This document shows, piece after piece, positions 49,271 through 63,187 of a stretch of 64,000 nucleotides of DNA. The notes beneath the pieces are model-generated. The model searched no databases. It was not told the DNA's origin and saw nothing but the letters and a program-made list of their open reading frames with translations. How positions within the stretch are numbered: position 1 is the stretch's first letter; every line of letters starts with the position of its first letter. The DNA lies in contig NC_052672.1 in assembly GCF_016802725.1 (NCBI RefSeq), positions 13,588,710 to 13,652,709 of the forward strand, read 5' to 3'. This stretch comes from Solenopsis invicta (Eukaryota; Arthropoda; Insecta; Hymenoptera; Formicidae). The translations under genes were made by a program, and so were the position numbers.

Positions 49271-52200
49271 TGTGTAAAAACAGATTTTCCATTTCTTTGG
49301 GTTACTTTTGCATGTGTTTACATACTTACTTTATACCACAAAATTTTATAAGAAATTAAATGCAAAGAAGTGTATTTGTTGTAAAAAGAAAAAAAGAAAT
49401 ATTTTGGAGATGAAATATAATATTTTTTAATTGCACGGAATTATGAGTTCAATAATTCATATCTGTGTTATTATATATCGCGTTACATTATTCGTGCAAG
49501 CTTTTGAGTGAAGATTTTATAACAAAAATATACATTTGGTTTTCTGCTTGAGTAATTCATCGAATCGTTTTAATTGACTCGTCCATTTGGATCTTCGTCG
49601 ACGCAATTTGTCTGTCGGCGGCCTTACGATGAAAACAATTCTGTACCAACGGCTAGCTGGCATTGCGGTTTCCGGACTGCTGGCCGGAAATAGACAGTAA
49701 GATATCGGGAAAATTTGATGAAAGGGAGTTAATTACAGCTCGTCCCCGCTTGAGCTTCTCGCACGGTCGTGACATACCGCAAAGCCTGTCCCTCGATCGA
49801 CAATTTGCGCGCACAGAGTAATATGAGCGAGGTTGGGCTCAACTGTGGAGGGAGATGTCGATTCCGTGCAAATGGGTCTGCATTAAGAGCCCGCTGTGTG
49901 TCATTGAGATTTGCAATATATGCGTATATATATCTCATGTTCAAATGCAACTCGAAACTGCAACATTATTGCACGCCTGTTTTATACTGAATATAGCATA
50001 AATAGGCATTACAGCCTTACATGTTTATTTGATTTCCGTATTAATGGCTTATGATTACGAGTATATATGAACTTGAATCTTTGACGATGCGGAGAGAAGA
50101 CAGACGGAATGTTTGTTAGTGTTCCAGGGCAAGCCCTCTAAGAATAAAATCAAGAAAAATAGCACATAAGAATGAAAATATAAGGATTTATATGCGAGCA
50201 AAAGTTAAATAAAAGAAAATATAAAATCAAACGCTAATAAGGATGGAAAGCACAATAATAAACGAGAAAGCGATTTATACGAGGAAAAGAGAGAAAACGA
50301 TAGAGTGAGCCTCTTTTATATCACATTATTTCTTCAAGATACGTCTGTAGTGATATATAAAATATTATAGACCGCTGATGTACACTTTCTAATTCTCTGA
50401 TCGTCGGTTTGTGCTGCGTGAGACTAACGGTGAAGGTGTTATTTTACGACATGCCTAATGTACTTTTTTTGTAGAGAACGAATACAGCGTTCAGGTTACC
50501 CGGTCGAGCCAAAGTCCATAAACCGCAGAAACGAAAATAAAATCATTTAAACTGCGATTCTCGCGCACTCGCGTTGTTATTAGCCCTTAATCCAGCTGTT
50601 ACCGTCGCGCACACTGAATCCCATTCCCGTTAATCAAAACGTTACGGCCTATACATACATTGGGTATCGCACGGACCGAACCGTTAAATTCACATATAAC
50701 GCTTGTAGACGCTCGCATGTAGTTTCGTACACGACCGATGGACGTGCGCCGGCATGAACGGGCACAACAGCGCACATCGTTATTACATTCCGCCTGTTCG
50801 GACAGCCTTTTTTCTCCCCTCACGCGCTAGATGCAGATATCATTTTACGCTTACGTCGGTTTGATCATCGGCTTGTAAATTATAAAGTCGACGAACGCGT
50901 ACCTATTATGCAAATCCCACGGTGCAATGGGTAATGTACGCGGTACGACGTAAAGGATATGGAGGTTTATGCGACAGATATTTTTAAAGTCTCTTTTATC
51001 CTATAAGATGTACGCGGGATAATCCGATTCTCCATTTTAGGGTTGTTCTATTTCGTTTTGATTATTATTCAGTACAATGTAAAATTCTCTTTGTCAAAGT
51101 TGTATTAACGAAACGTACGTGAAATGTAATTCATATTATCAGCATCTTTTATTCAACGTAACGTTATTCTACATTAAAATTTTAGATCTCGTTGGTTAAA
51201 TTCTATATTATTTTTTTATTAATAAATGGTATTTTGATTTAAAGAGAATTTGAGGTTAAGCGTGAAAGTAGTTTGTAGTAGAGCTTATTGCAACATGAGA
51301 CTCTTGTTCTCGGTAGTCCGAACATCACAAGATATCAATCTGGTGGGGACGATTTATGTATATTCATGCGTCTACTTTATCTTTATAGTAACCTTTATTT
51401 TTCTTGATGCCTAGAGAATCCCGTCGACATTATAACGACGTCGTTAAAATGCACTGACAGGACCAAAAATGAATGATGTAGATCCAGCCGAATGCTTGGG
51501 GGTCTAGAAAAATCATTCTGTCTTATTCTAGTCATTTTTCTGATAGGCTTTAATCTGATTTAGCTTTATAATATTTTATAATATTATATGAATTGGCAAT
51601 TAAATTCGGACATTTTTTACTTCTTACTAATGTAGTTATATTATTTTTAATTATTAATTGTATTAGTTTTTATGGCATCAACCATGTAATAAAATACATG
51701 ATTAATATACGAAGATTATATATGATTATCATTCATTATCTGATATGTTAACGTACATGTTTACTATGTACGTGAGAACGTCACGATGCTGGAATTCGCT
51801 GATACGTGTTATTAAATCATTGGCGACGTATCTCAAAAGCGCAATTTAAATCTCATCTCTTTGAGAAACAACTCATACATATTCATTCCGGCGTTTTAAT
51901 TTTAGAGTAGATCGTAAGATCTGTGAATGCTTGACTACAGCCGACATTAAAGAGCCGAGAGCAAAATCCAGTGACGAGGATTATAGGATGAAACTGTTGG
52001 AAAGGAAAGTTATATACGTTTGAACGAGACACCTAATATAGTCTTATTGCTAGTCGATAAATTGGATGCAGCGTATCACTAATTTATTATGCTATTAAAA
52101 GAAAATCGAGTCGAGGATCCATTTTTGTAAGAGCTACACGAAATTTTGGGCTAATTGTGATTATATTTCAGATACGTTAATGAAGGATAAGTAAAAATTT

Positions 52201-52794
52201 CTGCTTTTATATATAGCAATTAGAAATAATATAACTATATTTTTAATTCTTTTAAAATTGCAATTGATTAACTGATTAATTGAAAACAATGTAATATTTT
52301 AATGTTTCTTTATAAATAACAGCTATCAGTTCTAATCTCCTTTGGTTAATGATTTAGTATTCTACTAATAATGTCCTTTAATTGGACATTACTGATAGTT
52401 ATCGCTTTATGACTTACATGTAGAAAGTATGTCTCAGTTAAATTTGCTGGTTTAAATTGCTTCAATCTGTTATATATAATCATGGATATTTACCGTGCAG
52501 CTTTGTCTTTACCGGCACCTTAAATCCATTCAAATAATGACGTCGTTACGGCATACTGACGAGAATCACTGCGGGTAACGTGCGTCCAGCAGCGCGTTTC
52601 GAAATCTAAGACAACCCTCTCGCACTGTTCCTCGGGGTAGTCCATGGGGTGCTTTGTTTCGTCAACCACAGGCAATTTGTTCGTTTGTTAGTTGTGGAAG
52701 TATCTCGTCGGTCTGAGATGCCGGTGCGTAGACTCCTGTTGGTGGCAACACGATGTGCTACAACGAAGCATTCGTGAGAGGAGTACAAAGTGTC
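49271..52794. other. AT-rich non-coding DNA; no gene recognised
   Basis: No open frame above 74 codons. The sequence is mostly AT-rich, with CpG-richer patches near 49730-49900 and 50570-50830. I see no repeats, hairpins or splice-bordered segments worth calling. Confidence 0.6.
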
Positions 52795-52920
52795 GAAGGA
52801 GGAAGAGAGCAAGAGAGTGAGAAGGATAGAGGGTGAAAGGACAAAGACGGAGAAAGGGAGGAAGATAGAGAGAGAGATAAAGAGAAAGAGAGAGAAAGCG
52901 GAAAGAAAGATAGAGGGTGG
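52795..52920 (+). repeat. Purine-rich tract of about 126 bp
   Basis: The plus strand is nearly all A and G with few interruptions (GAGAGAGAGATAAAGAGAAA type). Such tracts can bind GAGA factor-like proteins or form triplexes, by established knowledge; no direct sign of function here. Confidence 0.75.
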
Positions 52921-55900
52921 TGGCGCTTAGTTCCCGAAGTACAAATTAGATTATGCGCAGTGTCGCCGCGGGGGTGCCCCGGCCGCTTGTTCGTAGAAAA
53001 GTTACAGCCCTGTCTCGTTCCTGACGCCTGTACTTGTCTAGCCTGCCCTTTCGCATAGACACCAGCCGCAAAGACCCTTCTGAGTTAGTTGTCGAGTCCG
53101 TTTCGGAGATCGACACCACCCGCTGACTTACTGATCTTGTGGGAGGAGATACTTTGGTATTTATCTAAAAGTATGACACGTTGAAACCGCAGGAATGACT
53201 TTTTGAGTGTCGAGGTCGAGATACAATTCGATTTTTAGAGTTTTAAGTATCTAATGCGAAGAACAAAGAGCAGTAAATTCGGAGAGCTGCACTTTGAAGG
53301 AAACCTTTAAAATCCCATGTCTTATAATAAATCAAGAATAGTATATTCCAAGAGACGACTAAGACTTTGAAACAAACTTAAGGCGTAAAAATTGATCTTA
53401 TTAATGGCGAGGAAGTATGTTGAAGAAAGTTGCAACTAAGTTTAATCGCCTCTTAAAAAATAATATAAATCAGAAGCAGGAATTCGCCATAAAAGATGAC
53501 CTATAAAAGACGGAAGCTGCAATTGAACGGCAGTTTCATTAGTACTCGATTTATTGGGTCATTATCACCAAGTTACTGAGCCGACTTTCTTAACTAAAAA
53601 CTAGACTTTGTTTAAACACAAATTTTAGAATGCTTTTATTATAATAATCGTATTTGTATAAGGAAATGCGTTTTTTGAACGACATTATTTTATTTAAGCT
53701 TCTATTTTATGGTATAATAATATATAATAATATTTCATTATTATGTTACATATTTAATTTCAAATATATCTCTTAGCTTATTAATTTAACAATAGCAGTC
53801 GTCGTTAAGACTTAATTTTAATTATGTCGGCCATCTCTCGTTATAAACGACGCACGATACTTTCGGAGGTTCGAGCTTTATTATGATAATATTACGACAA
53901 CACCTGACGTTGTAGATCCTGATGGTTTTGCAGAGTTGATGTGTATTCCCATTAAATTGGCTGGTTATTATGGAAGCATGTCAGGGCATGAGGCCGGCTT
54001 ATTTCCTTCACAACCAGGCTATTAACCCAGAGACATTTAGTCGCGCGTAACCTTAAATGAATAGTTCACTGTTCACAGCGCCCAGCTGAGATGCCTACCT
54101 CTTTTATTAAATGGAATATATCTTACTCGAGTAGTGACTCCTTAAAGAAATATTAATTCCAATTAAAACTGCATATAAATGTTACATAATAACGAGAGCA
54201 CTGGTTACCGTCTGTACAAAATACGATGGCAGGAAAGTAATAAATGCGAGAAGGAATTTTGGAACGAATAAATCCTTTTTGGTAATCTCCTGCGTTATCC
54301 CCTGCGATTCTGTTTACGTTTTCCGCGCCAACATCGACCGGGCGAAGGGGCGGCTACCCTTCGGCTGAAGTTCAAATAAATGCTAACCGCATTATATCCT
54401 TCACGTACCATTTTCGTCGAGTAAGTGAAATTGCGTGGGCCCCGACAATATTACATCGATGCCATTAGTTTGCACCGGCAACTACAATAAGAAATTGCTA
54501 ATCAATTTGATGGAGATACCGTCGTATGTCATTTGTCATTTATATCGAATTACGGGGCTCGTACGCGTCGGGGAGGCGGTAAAAAATTATGCGCGTATAC
54601 ATACACAGCCCCCCGTGAGATCCAGAAATCAAATTTTGCACGCTCACGTTGTAGATGCGATATCATTTTACGACAGATCTGTTTCGTTTTTTTAAAAGCT
54701 GATCCAATCAGTACATAATCCCCGACGGGTCGCGAAAGGGGAACTCTGCGCCTCTTCTTATCTCTGATCCCAGCTTCTTCCCAGATCATAGGCTAGAGCC
54801 ATTAACACTTAGCGAGGCGATCCTACTTTGCATGAAATCGAGACGAGCGCATAAGCGCACGTCGGAGACGAGAAGGACGCCGGTTTCGCCGTCACCGTCG
54901 CCGCCGGCGCGAATAGAGAGAGAGAGAGACGCGCAAGATCGATAAACCCTCGCGTCGATTTTATAATTCATGAATTCATAATTCACAAGCACACCGCTTC
55001 TCCCGCGTCGTTCTAAAATGGCACCTACGTTTAGGTGCTTCTTGATCGGAGCGAACCGTCCGTCGTGACGGGCCTTAAAGCTTTTATTACTTACAAACGG
55101 CAGTAATTCACGACGACTGTGTCAGTACTTAACGGCATCTCCCTGCAGCCGATCGCTGCAGCGGCAGCTGCGCCGGTGCTGAGCGTCCGCGCCCGCGCCC
55201 TCCGCACTTCATTTTATTAGATTATTAATTAACAATTTCATTTACGTTGGCCCGACGATCGCCGGCAAGTCGTTTGTAACTTCAACCGTTAAAAGTAATA
55301 GGGTCGACGGGAAGTTTGCAACGATTATAAGTGATGATAATTGCTTCGCTTGTGAAATTCGATCGGCTTTAGCAGAGTATACGATGTGCAATAATATTGA
55401 AACTTAATAGCGAGTAATGGGACACATCGACGTAACGATGCAGCGTAATGAGAATTGTTCTTAAACAACGATTCTAGGGCAGGATGAGCGAATAGTTAAA
55501 ATTACGATATTGAGATACGCATGTTAGTCGAAGACGTCGTTAAAGTATAGCGTTCGGTGTACCAAGCGCCGCAATCGGAGAGCATCTTAAAATTTTTATT
55601 GGTTACAAACAAGAGTCATAATTCGTTTTAGAGCCGTCGATGTTTGCGATCTATCTATTTGCCCACGGGAAATAGCCCCGGGGGCGCTAAATCCACCGCA
55701 TTTAGATATTCCCACGATTCATTCGCGTCTTCCCATAAAGTTCGATGGCCCGTGAAGCTCAGCAGCCCTCCCTCCTTAACTGGTTCTACTCTTTGTCTTT
55801 ATCTTCGGCGAAGCGAGCATAATGCGGAAAGTCTCCGTCGTCGTCTGGTCTCGGAAGAAACGATATGATAATTACCTTGCTTCCCTCGGATTTCCTTCGG

Positions 55901-56763
55901 TTAATCCGTATGCTACAGGAATATTGCACATTGTGCTGCCGATGAGAAACATTGTCCCATGTATAGAGGAAGGTCGCCAATACCGACGTACCACTTCGTT
56001 TCTGAATTACATTTTTTGAATAAAAATGAAATTTTGGAAACATAAATACAACTTGATCTAGAAAATGTTTCCTATCGGATAATGTAACTATTTTTATAAT
56101 ATTGTTTTGAATTATGCAATAATGCAATAATTGAGTTTTTTTCGTAAAAATAAGTGTTTGAAAATGAATTCCGAAGCTGACATAAGTAGTAATGCTACAT
56201 TTTCCTTTACTCTTCCTTTCACATGAGTCATTTGTACAAATAAAGTTAATGTATAAAAGGAGCTTTTTATTTTTTTAAACGGTTTTTGTTGACTTATTTA
56301 AATATTTTACGCAACATTTAAATATGATAATATATAATAATAAACAAAACAGTTTTAGGATGTTATAAATATGTAAAATAATCTGATAAGTATTATTAAT
56401 ATATTTATTATGGTTTAAACTGTGTAATTTAAAAAAAAAGAAAATTTTATTCTCATTTTTGAAAAATTTGTTTTTAGCAGATTTCATACAGAAAAAAGCC
56501 ATAAATGTGTAAATGGATTCTTATATTTTTATCTAATCAAATCATATTTTTCATCAATATTAACATAGTGTGATGTTTAGTTTCTGAGAAATAAGAGGAT
56601 GGCACTTTAAACTTATGTCGATATTTACAACTTTTCTCTGCACGTTATTTATCATCTGTTTCATAAACTTATCGTGTCATTCTGTGCCACATGTAATATT
56701 TACATTCCTCGCCACCTGTATGTTATATCGACGGGATTTAAGAGCGGTAACTTTTAACAAAGT
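52921..56763. other. Non-coding; no gene recognised
   Basis: Mixed, then AT-rich at 53230-53800 and 56000-56560. CpG-rich at 54840-55210. A short (AG)7 run lies at 54915-54928. Frames of up to 113 codons on the minus strand (55786-56127) show no family likeness. Confidence 0.55.
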
Positions 56764-56822
56764 ATGAGACCGCGAGAAGAGACCCAGCTGTCCTCTTCCC
56801 TGCATTCCGCATGCATCGCGAG
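56764..56822 (+). other. Possible small first-exon-like segment: ATG run to a strong donor
   Basis: ATG at 56764 opens a 19-codon frame (MRPREETQLSSSLHSACIA) that reaches GCGAG|GTAAGTTTT at 56823. The donor is close to consensus. There is no recognisable promoter, and no acceptor with a matching frame can be picked downstream. Chance is likely. Confidence 0.15.
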
Positions 56823-57239
56823 GTAAGTTTTCATCGATCTGCGAAAAGACATTTCGCGACGCGTCTCGGGATAGTGACGCGTTCGCTCAAGAGTGAACAC
56901 GTATCGCGGCCTGTCACATGACAAAGTCCGGTGCACCAGCAGCTGGAGGTGACAACTTATTTCCTTCGCGCCTTACCCACGCTGTTCCAGCTCTCGCCCT
57001 TTGTTCGATGAATAATATATGGCAATGGCTGTCTGCATTGTTTTGCGTATACTCAGACGCGCGCACGTATGCACTCTGGGCACCGGATGCTGCGCGTGCC
57101 CCCTCCGGCGTCTACGCGATTTCCCGCTACGTGTCCACGTACATAACGACGTATCCGGCCTGCGCGAAAGGAACTTTGGCAAGTCTCGACGCTGACGATA
57201 TCAAAAGCACCGACAGCCAACAGGCAGACGCGCTTCGCA

Positions 57240-57261
57240 GAAAATTTCGCACGAAATTTTC
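57240..57261. repeat. Perfect 9-bp hairpin
   Basis: GAAAATTTC (57240-57248) and GAAATTTTC (57253-57261) surround a 4-nt loop. Confidence 0.6.
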
Positions 57262-58584
57262 GTCGTAACCGTATACTTTACGTGACGGACATACGTTCGA
57301 ATACTGACGTGATACCTAGTGTTGTTTTAGGCGCCGTAAGGCCGAGTATTGTATTGTGTTCTACGAAATATGATAATGAAGTAAAGCTTATCGACACATT
57401 TTCAGAATAAATTAAAATACGCTCCTGACGGAAAACTCTTGAATTTCATGCACTCGATTCTGCATTAAATCGAATAGAAAGTTTATTTTTTTATTGAATT
57501 TGGAGAGTAGTTTTATATCAAAGGACGAGAAAGAAAAGGAAATGTACGTTATAACGCGAAGAACGTCCCGATTGGCCCATTTTTCTACACGACGATTTTT
57601 CTAAACGATTTTCTAAGAGTTATATTTTCTGACTTATTTCGTGCACGGCAATACTACGCCTTCGTATATCTTCGTTAGTTTACACCCAGGCTACGTGACG
57701 CGACTTCTCGAATTATCCGAAACACAGAGTTGAATTCGGTACCTACGGCAACGTTGAATTTTACAAACGACAGCCTCGGATAAACCGAGATAAACTTCAC
57801 GCTGTTTCTCCTCTCGCTCTTCGCCGCTAGATTGCTTCCATCCCTCCTCTCCATTGGCATCTAAAGAATTCATAAGATCCAGGGAGGCATCCCTTTCGCG
57901 GTAAACAATCGTAAAACACGAACCACGTTTCTCTTTATTTTTAGTTTGAGAAATACCTCGATCCGGTTCGCGGTGAAATAGTCGAAACGTTCTTGTGGCG
58001 AAATTAAAAATATTTCCTTCGTGTTTTATAGAAAACTTGCGCGCCTTTGCGGCCTCTTCATTGAAAGAAAAGTTTAAAATAAAATCATCATTTCGCGTTT
58101 AACATCGCTAAACGCAAATGATCATAAAGAACGATTTTATTTGTGCTCGCAAACGATGAATGTAAATGATTGAAATAAATAAAAATGCTAAATAACGATA
58201 ATTTTTACAAGTTATATTCCCATGTAAATAATTGTTTATAAATTAAATTGAGAATGCAAAGCAAGCTTGTAAAATTCTGCTATCCGTCCAATATATCAGG
58301 TAGACATTTTTTTTTAACCACTTTATTTTTTCAACATTTGTTTTGACGTCTGTCCCGTTTTTAATTATTTTATATTTCCGAACGATACGTCAAACTAATA
58401 CAGCAGAGACTCAGAGAGATCATATTTAAAAAATGTTTTATTAAATTACAGTGATGTGTACGCTTGATGAAAAATTCGTGTGTGATCGTGTAAATTAAAA
58501 CTATACCATTTATATTTCCCGTAATTTATAATAATTTCGATGTTGAGAATTTTTTATTGAAAAATATTACTAAAACTATTTTAA

Positions 58585-58607
58585 AATTTTTTTACAGTAA
58601 AAAAATT
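58585..58607. repeat. Perfect 10-bp AT palindrome
   Basis: AATTTTTTTA, CAG, then TAAAAAAATT. Low complexity; probably chance in AT-rich DNA. Confidence 0.5.
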
Positions 58608-61600
58608 GTATTTTCTTTTACGATAATAATATATTATGAGGCAATATTAACAATTAATGGTGGCAAAATAAATACTGGTTACAAAATTAACGGAATATAT
58701 CCAATGTTATATTGATAATAAACAGTTGAAAGGATGGACGTAATGCTATCGAGAGCGAGTAATCAAATAGCTGCTCATTACTGCGACAGAAACGCAATTG
58801 ATCAATTACATAGTCGAGCACACGCAACAAAGTATCCGCAGACATGTACAACATAGTCGTTGCTGCGGTCATTGTATAAATGTTTCTCTCTGTAATACAG
58901 TCGCGCTTGATAATTGTTCCTATTAATAAAACTTCGCGACAACGAAGTAACGTAATTTAACTTGATGTTGAAAACCATTTCATTACGTACGGCATACATA
59001 ATAAAGTTGTCATGGAACGATATATAGATATTGCGCTTGTCGAACTGTCTCGATGATAAATATTTCCCGAGTATCGGTCTGGCTATTTTCTTTCTTTGAT
59101 CGAAGCTTCAAGAGCCGTCTAAAAGTTCCATGCAGTCTTTAATAAGCCGGATGTGCACGAGTGCATCGCAGGAACAATGAAGGGAGAAAAAAAGAGCTAA
59201 TACCTTCAAGTACGCATAATAAAGTGACCGTTCATTATCATCGTGGGGATTCAAATTAATCAATCAAACGATCGAGCCTAGAGCAAAGTGCTCGCAATTG
59301 AATGTTCGCAGTCGTTGCGTAAAAGTGCATCGCTGAAACATGATTGCGCATTTGTACGACGATCACTTCAGGCCTCGCCATCCGGTCGTACGGGATGAAG
59401 AGCGGACGCGGTCCCGTCATGTGCGATCGGCTATTAAAAGGATCGTCATCGTCGGCCCTTGTCTGCCCGAGCCGTAATTCAGCTGGCCAATTCGATCGCG
59501 ACGTCGCGCCGTCATTTTCGAGTACAAGCCGTCCCGGCACAACTCGCGGAGTGGCTTGGAGAGGATTAGCCCGTCGGTTCGATTTCATCGGCTCTCCTCA
59601 TCGGCTGAGCCCTAGATGTCATCGCCAGGAAGGTCGGAACGTCGAAGATCGGGCGGAACGATGAAGGGATGTCGCCGCGCTCTCTTGTTTGTGCCATATC
59701 CACTCGCGCTTTATGTCTGTGAGAGTGCATTCGTGTCATATACATTTCACTGGCATCTTCAAGATGAACTGAAAGTTTGGTTTATTACGACTCTTCTTGC
59801 GTAACTGAGAGATTGGTACGTATTCGTTAGAGAGATTCATATAACGTTCGGTAATAATTCTCATGCATGAGTGCACGTTGTGAATTTTTTATTTATACAA
59901 ATTTTAATCTCTCTCCTAACAAAAAAATAATAAAATAGTTATATTAAGGATTAAATACTAGAGTCGATTTGTTCTTACAAAAAAATTTGTTGAGAAAATG
60001 GAAAGTACATTTAATAGAGGTAATATATAGTAAATGAATCCTCTATGAAGATTCTCCGCATACTGAAAAGCAAAATAATTTACGTTGTGAATTTTACACA
60101 GGTGTACTTAATCCGTCTATTAATTCTTAAATGTGATTTGCAAATGTAATTGACAATAACACAATATGAAATTCTCGTCGTGCGTATTCTGCTAGCTCTA
60201 TTCTTCCCACTTTATTCAGGGTTCGTCGAATAAGATGCGCGGGGGATCAACGCGCTTGTGAGTTCAACTTCACCCGAGAATAAATCGTCTGCGGGCTGGC
60301 TGCGTGCTGTCTTCTCAATTATAAAAGCTATTATGAATTTGCCGGGCAATTTGGCGGCTTTGAAAACGTGCCGCGCGTACGCGATATACCTCGGCGCGGT
60401 GGAATATCGTGACATCGGAGCTTATACGCGGCTCGTGAGTGGTGACTTCCTTCTGGCAATTTTGCGAAGCGGACAAAAATAAAGACGCGAGCGAGAGCTC
60501 GCGCGAACGCGGGGCATTAACGATCCGTTGAGGGCGACAGCGATGGGCTCCGACGCATCGTGCTCCAGCGGTGAGAATATTTGTCTTCGGGCTCGCCCAT
60601 TTGACATCCGATACCTCTTGACACCGACACGCCGCGTAAAGAATTGCTGGCGCCTCCACTTGGGCACCGTCTGCTTCGAATTGTCGTCCATTTTTCTCAC
60701 CGAGCCGGCATACAATCTCTCAACGACTATAGCATTGCGCACCTGCTAAACGCGAACGTCCAATGTTTTCCCGTAAATACTTTCGACAATGCTGTTCGAA
60801 GTGGACTTTTCACTTTTGATAATTCCAATATACTAATTAGCTAACATATATAGCGAACAATGTACCAGCATGACTGTCTGTTAAAAATGCAAGCTAGACT
60901 ATAGCTAATAATTGTGAACATGATAAAGGAAAAGGGATTATGTTTAATAATATTTGCGATATAAGTGCAAACTGATTACATTTGCAATTTGTGACTTTTT
61001 TCTTTGATATTGAAAACTGATTTGAAAAAAATTTTACAGCATTATTTGCATAATTGTTATAGGTGGGTAGAACGAGATTTATTCCCACAAATTTTATGCG
61101 ATCTGGATTTTAATACTCGGATAAAACGTAATGGCGGCAGATTAAGGGATCGTGCGGCTCAGAGTTGGCGATTAATGCCTTTAAAGCTCGACACGATGTG
61201 AGGTTAAGCCTCTTAATTCTCTACCCTTTCATGTTACGAGGCGTAATTGATACTTCCCCCCTTTTTTTTATACGCTCACGTTGTAACCACTTGGTCGTTT
61301 ATCCGTTTAATTGCTCGCGAAGCAGCTTCGGTCTATTCTAATTCTAATCGTTCTGACCCCGACAGCGCGTCGACCGATCGATAAAATGTGGTGTACGAAA
61401 TTGACCTCGGAGCGTGGTTGCGTAGTAAAGCTTATCCCTCCTCATAATTCAGAGTCCTAGGCGAATTTCAGGTACCGTGGCACAAATTGTGCTCACGTCG
61501 TACATTATGCGTCGAACCCCGTGATTTCGTAGTTCCATGTACGTCTCTCACGCACCCACACGCACAGAATTCCAGGAGCACGCGATTGTTGAACCCCACG

Positions 61601-63038
61601 CTCGGCATCCGGTTGGTAAAGTTCCGCCGCCGCGCCGCGGTCGACGTCAGGGATGGATTTACTTCGACGCAGCTACCTACTAGCCTGCGGCTACAACAAA
61701 CCCCTCCGCCGCCGGTTTATCGCGGCGACAACCGCCAGAATATATCGTTACGGTTGTGAGCCCGTCGCCGAAATTTCTCCCCTCATTGCGACGTGTGATC
61801 ACAAACAATTACCGCAGCGTTGAGAGGCAACGTACGGAGAGTCGTGTTTGATACGATCCTTGCTTTCGAATTACGAGAGATGCAGCGAAAACAATTGTGG
61901 GATCGCGAATGGAAATACGAAATTCCGAACGGAAACTCGCGCGCGCGATTATCATCGTTTAATTCAGTAATGAAATCCTGATTTGGAGTGTGGTGAAGAT
62001 AATACCGCATCCTTTCTGCAGATCATCGTTTTTGTCCTGCAAATTTTGTTACGTGCCAACGAAGCAAGAAATCAACCATCTTTCATATCGATGTTCTTTT
62101 TTTTTTAAACGAATGTATAATGTATGCGCGTCCCTGTGCACAAAAGGTGCTCGCACTCCGCCTTTATAAGTGGTAGGTGAACACCTAATCGAGGCCCAAA
62201 TTAGGGCGGGCGATAACCGCGGCGCCAGTGCGGAACACGACGTGGCACAAAGAAACTCCTCCGTGCGTGCCACCCCTCTCTTGCGTAGGATTCGACCGTA
62301 ATTTCGAATGTGATGCAGCAGTATTTTCGGGGGGTGAGACGACGTATTTGCCGTCGCAACACTTACGTGGTAACACTTTGATGGATGAGAAATAATAATC
62401 GGTGGTTACAAGGACCTCTACAGTGGACACTCCTTACATTTTCTTTGCTCAGGTAAAGACACTCGATCGTGACTTACTCTTCCCATAATGACTAAATCAT
62501 TTCTTAATCGTTCGTTCATACGTTTCAAGTGCATTGAGTTTGTTGAAAATGGTCACACTATTTCAGAGAATAAAAAGGAAAGTCTATGTTTACATATAGA
62601 AGCAATAAAAATAATACAATGAACGATAAAGGTGCATAATTTTTGTGAAATATGCAATTAAAAATATGCATACATTTTAAAAGCACTTACCTTTATAACT
62701 CCAGTATTGTGGTGGATTTATGTTATTTTTTTACGTACACATATATTACTTTATGAAACTATAAATTAAAAAAATATATATATTCTTGCGTATTATTTTT
62801 TATTTATATTATTATTCTTTGGAAAGGATATTTGTGAAACATGATGTTTGTTCAGAAGAATCAATAAGAGTAATGAAATAAAACTGCAATTATTGTAATC
62901 TTGTGAAATAGTATTAAAGAAGAAATACATTGGCGAAATGGTGCTTTTATGCATCCATTCTTTAAGATACGACTGGCTAGACAAAATACGAATTCGCTGA
63001 AAGAAGAGTGTATACACAAAGAGAAAGAATAAGGAGGG

Positions 63039-63060
63039 GGAAGAGGCACGAGCCTCTTCC
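63039..63060. repeat. Perfect 9-bp hairpin beside the GA tract
   Basis: GGAAGAGGC, ACGA, GCCTCTTCC form a compact stem-loop 60 bp left of the (GA)n tract. Confidence 0.6.
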
Positions 63061-63118
63061 TTGACTTTACATTACGTTTTCTCGAAAGAAAATGGTTGTA
63101 TGGATGAGGAAGGGTGGA

Positions 63119-63121
<3 letters not shown>

Positions 63122-63186
<65 letters not shown>
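63122..63186 (+). repeat. (GA)32 microsatellite
   Basis: 65 bases of perfect GA alternation in a wider purine-rich region (about 63110-63270). Likely polymorphic and a potential GAGA-type binding or triplex site. Confidence 0.95.

Positions 63187-63187
<1 letters not shown>

Larger units (their letters stand above)
56823..60200. other. Non-coding; no gene recognised
   Basis: A 116-codon plus-strand frame at 56918-57268 is unrecognised and is matched by a 69-codon frame on the other strand. 58040-58640 and 59880-60170 are AT-rich; 59380-59700 is CpG-rich with two opposed frames of 106 and 110 codons. Confidence 0.55.
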
